Shown here piece after piece: positions 1-5,087 of a stretch of DNA of 6,615 nt. Under the pieces are notes generated by a model that did not search any database, was not told the DNA's origin, and saw only the letters and a list, made by a program, of their open reading frames with translations. The stretch comes from Planctomycetota bacterium. GTDB lineage: Bacteria > Planctomycetota > UBA11346. The number at the start of each line of letters is the position of its first letter. Within the stretch, counting starts at the first letter, position 1. A program made the translations under genes and the position numbers. The stretch lies in assembly GCA_013821615.1 (NCBI GenBank), contig JACDGQ010000184.1, positions 1-6,615 of the forward strand, given 5' to 3'.

Positions 1-575
1 ACGCGGCTCTCGGGCTGCGGGCGCAGCGCCATCGCCGCGTCGAGCGCCGCGTCGGCGGCCTCGAGATAGCGCGCGATCTGCACGTACGACAGCTCCTGCG
101 CGGACGCGACGTCGTCGAAGCCGCCGGCCAGCGGGTCGGCCGGCAGGATGTCCTTGATCTCCAGTGCGGGGATGGCGAGCAGGTCGCGCAGGGTGTTCTC
201 GTACTCGACGCGGTTGAGGCGGCGGTAGACGGTGCGGCCGCCCTGGCGCTGGCGCTGCCCGTCGGCGGCGGTCAGCGCCGTGGCCAGGCTGGCGGCGAAG
301 GCGCTGGCGTCGGATGCCGCCAGCTTCTTCTTCGGCGGCATCTCGCCGGCCGCGACGCGGTCGTGGACCAGCGTCCAGGTGGCGAGGGTGGACGGATCGC
401 GCTCGACCGGCGCCAGGGTGTCGAGGCGCAGGCCGCCCTTGCGCGTATCGGCGTCGTGGCACTCGACGCAGCTGCTCTCGAGGCGCTTGGCGAGGGCCGG
501 ATCAGGCGCGGTGGCGGCGGCGGCCGCGCCCATCAGGGACAGCGCGGCGACCAGGCGCAGGCAGGCGGAGGGCAT
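1..575 (-). CDS. DUF1592-family planctomycete cytochrome c protein, N-terminal part (runs off left edge)
   Basis: The minus strand is open from an ATG at 575 to the window edge, giving 191 residues with no stop. Residues 1-23 form a signal peptide (hydrophobic LVAALSLMG then an Ala-rich stretch ending ATA). A c-type heme motif CVECH lies at residues 36-40 (bases 456-470), followed by KGGLRLD and a GEMPPKKK loop (77-84), as in the PSCyt1 planctomycete cytochrome domain; Met79 in that loop could be the second heme ligand. Residues 114-136 (YRRLNRVEYENTLRDLL) are the hallmark of DUF1587 (PSD3), which in this family precedes DUF1595, DUF1592, DUF1588 and DUF1585. Those later domains would lie to the left and are not visible. 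Full-length members are usually 700-1000 residues. The function is not established; an exported heme protein on or outside the inner membrane is expected. A weak GAGG lies about 11 bases before the ATG. It is transcribed away from the ThuA operon. The family call is firm; the role is unknown. Confidence 0.93.
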   Translation of the reverse strand, partial: MPSACLRLVAALSLMGAAAAATAPDPALAKRLESSCVECHDADTRKGGLRLDTLAPVERDPSTLATWTLVHDRVAAGEMPPKKKLAASDASAFAASLATALTAADGQRQRQGGRTVYRRLNRVEYENTLRDLLAIPALEIKDILPADPLAGGFDDVASAQELSYVQIARYLEAADAALDAAMALRPQPESR

Positions 576-625
576 GATGAGGGATACCTCGCGGACGACG
601 GACGGTTGCCAGGGATAGCGCCACA

Positions 626-640
626 GGTGAACCGGTTACC
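626..640. repeat. Bulged 14-base palindrome, candidate operator
   Basis: The sequence reads GGT, one unpaired G, AACC, GGTT, ACC: an 8-base perfect palindrome (AACCGGTT, 630-637) extended to 14 paired positions if the G at 629 is bulged. It lies 51-65 bases upstream of the minus-strand start at 575. It would fall in the untranslated leader if the TATACT box at 682-687 is the promoter. It could bind a dimeric regulator, but the one-base asymmetry makes this weak. Confidence 0.25.
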
Positions 641-681
641 GGCTTTCGGGGATGGTGACCACCAAGACGTCACTGATCGCC

Positions 682-687
682 AGTATA
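682..687 (-). promoter_or_regulatory. Candidate -10 box for the DUF1592 gene
   Basis: Read on the minus strand this is TATACT, one mismatch from the sigma-70 TATAAT consensus, and an unusual word in such GC-rich DNA. It lies 107 bases before the start codon at 575. No recognisable TTGACA-like -35 box is present at 16-18 bases (the position holds AATTCC or similar), so the promoter would need an activator or a different sigma factor. Confidence 0.25.
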
Positions 688-731
688 CCCGGCAACTTCG
701 CCATGGAATTCGCGGTCTTCCTCCAAGGCGA

Positions 732-779
732 CGCAACCATCGCCGCGCCGCTCCCGTTTTGTGGCGCGGTGACGTTGCG
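732..779. repeat. Imperfect hairpin in the divergent spacer
   Basis: The outer arms CGCAAC (732-737) and GTTGCG (774-779) pair perfectly. After a small internal loop (738-740 against 772-773), CGCCGCGCCG (741-750) pairs with TGGCGCGGTG (762-771), using two G-U pairs if transcribed on the plus strand. The loop is 751-761. That is about 16 pairs in 48 bases. On the minus strand the two G-U pairs become mismatches, so a plus-strand RNA would be the more stable form. No T-run follows, so it is not a typical terminator, and no gene ends nearby. It could be a DNA-binding site or cruciform, or part of an untranslated RNA. GC-rich DNA makes chance stems fairly common. Confidence 0.4.
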
Positions 780-841
780 GCGACCGGCGGACGCGAGCGG
801 CGTCAGCGGGCGCAGTGGGAGCGGATTTTATACGTCACCGC
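766..841. repeat. Exact 10-base inverted repeat pair around the GTGACGT word
   Basis: GCGGTGACGT at 766-775 and its exact reverse complement ACGTCACCGC at 832-841 are separated by 56 bases. A third, shorter copy of the core (ACGTCAC) is at 667-673. The left arm overlaps the right stem of the hairpin at 732-779. Spaced inverted copies of one word upstream of a gene are the usual pattern of multiple binding sites for one regulator, but no known regulator is recognised here. Confidence 0.35.
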
Positions 842-897
842 AGACCTGGAGGATCCGGACACAATATGGACGCGCGCGTCGACGCAGCGCTTGCGGA

Positions 898-903
898 TAT
901 ACT
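898..903 (+). promoter_or_regulatory. Candidate -10 box for the ThuA / heme-protein operon
   Basis: TATACT on the plus strand, one mismatch from TATAAT, 115 bases upstream of the ATG at 1019. It mirrors the minus-strand TATACT at 682-687, which lies at almost the same distance from its own gene. The only TTGACA-like candidate upstream, GTCGAC at 878-883, is too close (14-base spacer) and a poor match. This is a weak prediction based on the box and its placement. Confidence 0.25.
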
Positions 904-1018
904 CAAACCCGTACGGTGAGGGGATTTCCACGCATTGCACGCAACGATCTCCAGCGCCTGGTGTAGTTCTGCATGTGCGAGGGCCTCCCCCGCCCAGAAC
1001 CATCAGGAACCGGTCCCC

Positions 1019-2092
1019 ATGACAGCCACTCCGACGTCGCCCCGCCATTCTGCGCCGATGATCCGCGGCACGCTCATCCCTACGCTGCTGCTGCTGGCGG
1101 CGGTGGCGGTGGACCAGGGAGCGATGGCCGCGGAGCCCGCACCGCTGACCTTCGCGGGCGGCGAGGGCCCCGGCAAGGGCAAGCACATCGTCTTCCTGGC
1201 GGGCGACCACGAATACCGCTCGGAGGAGAGCCTGCCGGCGCTCGCGCGCATCCTGGCGGTGCGCCAGGGCTTCACCTGCACGGTGCTGTTCAACCTCGAT
1301 CAGGCCACCGGCACCATCGAGCCCGGTAATTCCAACATGCCGGGGCTGGAAGCGCTCGACCACGCCGACTTGGCGGTGGTGTTCCTGCGCTTCCAGGCCT
1401 TCCCCAAGGAGCAGATGCGGCACGTCGACGACTATCTCGCGCGCGGTGGCCCGGTGGTCGGCCTGCGCACCGCGACGCACGCGTTCCGCACCGCCGCTGA
1501 CGACGCTTTCGCCAAGTACTCCTTCGACAGCAAGGTCGCCGGTTACGACCTCGGCTTCGGCCACCAGGTGCTGGGCCAGACCTGGGTCGGTCATTACGGC
1601 ACCAATCACGCGCAGAGCACGCGCATCACCGTGAGCGAGGCGCAGAAGGACAATCCCATCCTGCGCGGCGTCGCGGACGTCTGGGTGCAAGCCGGCGGCT
1701 ACGTCGGCAAGCCGACCAGCGGCACCGTGCTGACCGTGGCCCAACCGCTGAACGGCATGAAGCAGGACTCGCCGCCCGACGCCAGCAAGCCGCCGATGCC
1801 ATCGGAGTGGACGCGCAGCTATGCCGCTGCGGATGGCCACCAGGCGCGGGTCTTCACCTCGCTCTACGGCGCCTCGGAAGACCTCCTCAACGACGGCTAT
1901 CGTCGCCTGGTCGTCAATGGCTGCTTCTGGGCGCTGGGCCTGGAGTCGGCCATCACGCCGCAGCTGGCGGTCGGCTTCGTCGGGCCATACAAGCCCAACA
2001 CCTTCGGCGACCACGCCTTCGCCCGCGGCATCAAGCCGGCGATGTACGCCGATCTGGCGAGCCCGATCCCCGCGAACAACATCACCAAGTGA
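1019..2092 (+). CDS. Secreted ThuA-domain protein (PVC type)
   Basis: A 357-residue protein. The ATG at 1019 was chosen because AGGAA (1005-1009) lies 9 bases upstream; a second ATG at 1058 has no such site but would give a tidier signal peptide. Hydrophobic residues 20-31 (IPTLLLLAAVAV), followed by AMA-AEP, predict export with cleavage near residue 38. Mature protein: KHIVFLAGDHEYRSEESLPALA (55-76) is the first strand and helix of the ThuA fold, a class I glutamine-amidotransferase-like Rossmann fold. DLAVVFLRF (117-125) and GGPVVGLRTATHAF (143-156) cover the nucleophile-elbow region, where the amidotransferase Cys is replaced by Arg/Thr, as is usual for non-amidotransferase ThuA proteins. 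GHYGTNHAQSTRI (191-203) and the C-terminal VNGCFWALGLE plus FVGPYKPNTFGDHAFARGIKP (299-340) match PVC homologues. ThuA was named for trehalose utilisation and is linked to keto-sugar metabolism; the exact reaction here is unknown. It ends 5 bases before the next gene, implying co-transcription. Confidence 0.92.
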   Translation: MTATPTSPRHSAPMIRGTLIPTLLLLAAVAVDQGAMAAEPAPLTFAGGEGPGKGKHIVFLAGDHEYRSEESLPALARILAVRQGFTCTVLFNLDQATGTIEPGNSNMPGLEALDHADLAVVFLRFQAFPKEQMRHVDDYLARGGPVVGLRTATHAFRTAADDAFAKYSFDSKVAGYDLGFGHQVLGQTWVGHYGTNHAQSTRITVSEAQKDNPILRGVADVWVQAGGYVGKPTSGTVLTVAQPLNGMKQDSPPDASKPPMPSEWTRSYAAADGHQARVFTSLYGASEDLLNDGYRRLVVNGCFWALGLESAITPQLAVGFVGPYKPNTFGDHAFARGIKPAMYADLASPIPANNITK

Positions 2093-2097
2093 CCACC

Positions 2098-5082
2098 ATG
2101 CGCCAGCTCCTCGCCACCATCACCGGGAAGCGGCCGCGCGCCTCCTGGTCCGTCTGCCCCCTGCTGCTGCTGCTCGCGGGCCTGGTCCCGGCCAGCGAGC
2201 CGGCGCCGGTCCCGATCGCGCTGCAGAAGGACGAGGTGATCTGCGAGATCGGCGACGGCTTGGCCGACCGCATGCAGCACGATGGCTGGGTCGAGACGCT
2301 CATCCACAGCCGCGCAGCGGACAGGAGGCTGGTCTTCCGCAATCTCGCCATCACCGGCGACATGGTCGCCAAGCGTCCGCGCCAGGAGGGCTTCGCCTCG
2401 CCCGAGGACTACCTCAAGCTGTGCAAGGCGGACGTCATCTTCGCCTACTTCGGCTACAACGAGTCCTTCGCCGGCGAGGCCGGCGTCGCCGGTTTAAAGA
2501 AGGACCTGGGCGAGATGGTCGACCGCTACCGCGGCACCATGTTCAACGGCCATTCCGCGCCCCGTGTGGTGCTGTTCTCGCCCATCGCGCATGAGGACCT
2601 GCACACCCCCAACCTGCCCAATGGCGCCGCGGACAACGCCAACCTGGCGCTGTACACCGCCGCGATCGCGCAGGTCGCGGCCGACAAGCAGGTCGGCTTC
2701 GTCGACCTGTTCACCACCTCGCAGGCGCTGTACGTGCAGGCGCGCACACCGCTGACGCTGAACGGCGTGCACCTGCTGCCGGACGGCGACCGGCAGATCG
2801 GCGAGGTCATCGCCAGCGCCGTGGTCGGCCCGGCCACGGGCGCGGCCCGCGCCCTCGAACCGCTGCGCCAGGCGGTGCTGGACAAGGACTACCACTGGCA
2901 CTGCCGCTACCGCGCGCCGGACGGCAACGACATCTGGGGCAACCGCTCCGGGCTGCGCTTCGTCAACAACCAGTCCAACGGCGAAGTCCTCACGCACGAG
3001 CTGAGCATGCTCGACGTCATGACCGCGAACCGCGACGCGCGCATCTGGGCGGTCGCCTCCGGCCACGACGCGCCGGTCTCGGACGCCAACGTCGCCAAGC
3101 CGCTCGAGGTGGTCTCGAACGTCGACAACAAGACCAAGAGCAGCGACCCCGCGCAGCCGCCGGGCCAGGACGGGTACCTGTCCGGAAGCGATTCGCTGGC
3201 GAAGATCCGCGTCCCTGAAGGCTTCGAGCTGACGCTGTTCGCCGACGAGTCGCGCTTCCCGGCGCTGACCAAGCCGGTGCAGCTGCACGTCGACGCCAAG
3301 GGCCGGCTGTGGGTCGCCTGCTGGGGCACCTACCCCAAGTGGGAGCCGCTCAAGCCGAAGAACGACACCCTGCTCATCCTCAGCGACAGCACCGGCGCGG
3401 GCGTCGCCGACAAGGCGGTGGTCTTCGACCACGTCGACAACCCGCTGGGCTTCGAGTTCTGGAACGGCGGCGTGATCGTCACCTCGCAGCCGAACCTGCT
3501 GTTCCTCAAGGACGGCGACGGCGACGACCATGCCGACCAGCGCACCATCCTGCTGCAGGGCATCGATTCGGCCGACACCCACCACTCCGCCAACAACCTG
3601 ATCTACGGCCCCGATGGCGCGATCTACTGGCAGAGCGGCATCTTCATGCAGAACACCTTCGAGAGTCCGTGGGGGCCGGCGCTGCACGCGACCGAGGCCG
3701 GCATGTACCGCTTCGACCCGCGCAGCTCGGCGATCTCGTTCCACGCCCACAACAGCCCGAACTCGCACGGCACGTCCTTCGACTACTGGGGCTACCAGTA
3801 CGCCAACGACGGCACCAGCGGCGCGTGCTTCCAGGTCCGCCCCGACGGCAACGGCTTCAAGATGTTCCCGCTGACCCGGACCGAGTGCCGGCCGGTGCCC
3901 GCCGACGCGATCATCTCGAGCGCCAACTTCCCGCCCGAGATGCAGGGCGACTTCCTGGTCCTGAACACCATCGGTTACCTGGGCATCAAACGCTACCAGC
4001 TGCACCGCGACGGCTTCAAGGAGGACGGCAAGGACTTCCAGACCGGCCAGGTGTGGGGCACCCCGACCGCCGATTTCCTGCGCAGCGACGATGCGAACTT
4101 CCGGCCCACCAGCGCGGTGTTCGGCGCCGACGGGGCGCTCTACATCGCCGACTGGCAGAACACCATCATCGGCCACATGCAGCACAACATCCGCGACCCC
4201 AGGCGCGATCATAGCCACGGCCGCATCTACCGCCTGGCCTACAAGGGCCGCCCGCTGCAGGCCAAGGTCGAGATCGCCGGGCAGCCGATCCGCGTGCTGC
4301 TCGACGTCCTCAAGAATCCGATCGACGGCATCCGCCAGCGCGCCCGCATCGAGCTCAGCGGCCGCGACTCGCAGGAGGTCATCGCCGCGACCCGCCAGTG
4401 GATGAAGCAGTTCGATGCCAAGAAGCCCGAGGACGCCCACCACCTGCTCGAGGCGCTGTGGCTGCACCAGCAGCACAACGTGCGCGACCTGGCGCTGCTC
4501 GACCTGGTGCTGGCCTCGCCCGAGGCGCATGCGCGCATCGCCGCGGCGACGGTGAAGCACCTGTGGGGCCCCGCGGATCCCACCAAGGGACACATGGCCG
4601 ACACCACCGTGGCCGTCGCGCCGAAAGCCCCGCCGGTGGTGGTGCCCGCGCATCTCAGCGGCCAGGCGGCCAAGCTCTACACCCTGGGCGCCGCGGTCTT
4701 CGCCCGCGAGAGCCACTGCACCACCTGCCATCAGCCCACCGGCGCCGGCCTGGGCGGCATCTACCCGCCGCTCGTCGGCAGCCCATGGGTGGTCGGCAAC
4801 GAGGAGCGCCTGATCAAGGTGGTGCTGAGCGGCCTGTGGGGTCCGCTCCAAGTGAACGGCACCACCTACGACCCGGCGCGCGGCATCCCGCCGATGACGG
4901 CGTTCCGCTCCATCCTCAAGGACGAGGAGGTCGCCGCGGTGCTGACCTATGTGCGCAACTCGTGGGGCAACAAGGCCGCCCCCGTCCTGCCCGCGACGGT
5001 CGGCAAGGTCCGCGAGGCGACCAAGGCCCAGACCACCTTCTGGAAGCCCGAGGACCTGCTGAAGGCGCATCCGCTGGAGTGA
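2098..5082 (+). CDS. PVC-type heme-binding protein: SGNH-like domain + beta-propeller + cytochrome c
   Basis: A 994-residue exported protein. The ATG at 2098 follows the ThuA stop after 5 bases; no clear ribosome site is seen, so translation is probably coupled. The signal peptide spans about 1-32 (PLLLLLAGLVPA-SEP). Residues 45-243 form an SGNH-hydrolase-like domain (GDGLADRMQ at 52-60, FGYNESF 118-124, FSPIAHEDL 160-168, LNGVHLLPDG 221-230). The expected nucleophile Ser is Gly54 and the catalytic Asp position is Asn222, so hydrolase activity is doubtful. A linker to about 365 contains the family sequence AVLDKDYHW. Residues 366-718 form the PVC propeller (TIGR02604-like): IRVPEGFELTLFADE, LKDGDGDDHAD (470-480, possible Ca-binding loop), DSADTHHSANN (490-500) and LYIADWQN (681-688). 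A short helical HEAT-like part spans about 730-825. The cytochrome c domain has CTTCH (874-878) and probable axial Met933 (PPMTAF). Likely role: periplasmic oxidation or electron transfer linked to carbohydrate use; substrate unknown. A rare TTA codon occurs at residue 133. Confidence 0.94.
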   Translation: MRQLLATITGKRPRASWSVCPLLLLLAGLVPASEPAPVPIALQKDEVICEIGDGLADRMQHDGWVETLIHSRAADRRLVFRNLAITGDMVAKRPRQEGFASPEDYLKLCKADVIFAYFGYNESFAGEAGVAGLKKDLGEMVDRYRGTMFNGHSAPRVVLFSPIAHEDLHTPNLPNGAADNANLALYTAAIAQVAADKQVGFVDLFTTSQALYVQARTPLTLNGVHLLPDGDRQIGEVIASAVVGPATGAARALEPLRQAVLDKDYHWHCRYRAPDGNDIWGNRSGLRFVNNQSNGEVLTHELSMLDVMTANRDARIWAVASGHDAPVSDANVAKPLEVVSNVDNKTKSSDPAQPPGQDGYLSGSDSLAKIRVPEGFELTLFADESRFPALTKPVQLHVDAKGRLWVACWGTYPKWEPLKPKNDTLLILSDSTGAGVADKAVVFDHVDNPLGFEFWNGGVIVTSQPNLLFLKDGDGDDHADQRTILLQGIDSADTHHSANNLIYGPDGAIYWQSGIFMQNTFESPWGPALHATEAGMYRFDPRSSAISFHAHNSPNSHGTSFDYWGYQYANDGTSGACFQVRPDGNGFKMFPLTRTECRPVPADAIISSANFPPEMQGDFLVLNTIGYLGIKRYQLHRDGFKEDGKDFQTGQVWGTPTADFLRSDDANFRPTSAVFGADGALYIADWQNTIIGHMQHNIRDPRRDHSHGRIYRLAYKGRPLQAKVEIAGQPIRVLLDVLKNPIDGIRQRARIELSGRDSQEVIAATRQWMKQFDAKKPEDAHHLLEALWLHQQHNVRDLALLDLVLASPEAHARIAAATVKHLWGPADPTKGHMADTTVAVAPKAPPVVVPAHLSGQAAKLYTLGAAVFARESHCTTCHQPTGAGLGGIYPPLVGSPWVVGNEERLIKVVLSGLWGPLQVNGTTYDPARGIPPMTAFRSILKDEEVAAVLTYVRNSWGNKAAPVLPATVGKVREATKAQTTFWKPEDLLKAHPLE

Positions 5083-5087
5083 CGTCA
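5080..5087. other. Convergent stop codons forming the palindrome TGACGTCA
   Basis: TGA of the plus-strand heme protein (5080-5082) and the reverse-complement TCA of the minus-strand permease (5085-5087) enclose CG, making a perfect 8-base palindrome. The two genes have only 2 bases between them. No terminator hairpin with a T-run is visible on either side, only a 4-base stem (5086-5089 with 5093-5096), so the transcripts from both strands probably overlap at their 3' ends. Confidence 0.6.

Larger units (their letters stand above)
576..1018. other. Divergent intergenic spacer (443 bases), probably regulatory
   Basis: This stretch separates the start codons of two divergently transcribed genes. 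It is less GC-rich than the genes around it, notably at 821-835, 860-870 and 897-906. No convincing gene was found. The best small frame (652-966, plus) has no usable ribosome site, since its GGGG abuts the ATG, and its codon use decays after about 55 codons. The spacer holds two TATACT boxes pointing outwards (682-687 minus, 898-903 plus), a bulged palindrome (626-640), an imperfect hairpin (732-779) and an exact 10-base inverted pair (766-775 and 832-841). These are described separately. The length and this density of symmetric sequence suggest shared control of both flanking genes, but this is inferred. Confidence 0.6.

Noticed and set aside
652..966. A 104-codon plus-strand frame in the divergent spacer
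   Set aside because: Its GGGG directly abuts the ATG, leaving no ribosome-site spacing. Codon use becomes unlike that of the neighbouring genes after about codon 55, and no family is recognised.
935..1018. A TTG-started N-terminal extension of the ThuA protein
   Set aside because: It would put 28 non-signal-like residues before the ATG at 1019, which has its own AGGAA site. Export requires the hydrophobic stretch near the N-terminus.
232..1022. Plus-strand frames of 87-219 codons opposite and beyond the DUF1592 gene
   Set aside because: The minus strand carries a signal peptide, CxxCH motif and DUF1587 signature over this stretch. The plus-strand products are Arg/Gly/Ala-rich shadows.
1081..1115. 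CTG/GCG-rich short tandem triplets near the ThuA start (also 2160-2180)
   Set aside because: These encode the Leu/Ala hydrophobic cores of signal peptides; they are ordinary coding composition and not a functional repeat.
803..2014. A 403-codon open frame on the minus strand, antisense to the ThuA gene
   Set aside because: Low-complexity His/Arg/Ala-rich product with no recognisable domain; the opposite strand encodes a well-matched ThuA protein.
1807..2097. An N-terminal extension of the heme protein into the ThuA gene
   Set aside because: The extension is in a shadow frame of ThuA and is Arg/Gly-rich. The ATG at 2098 begins a proper signal peptide right after the ThuA stop.
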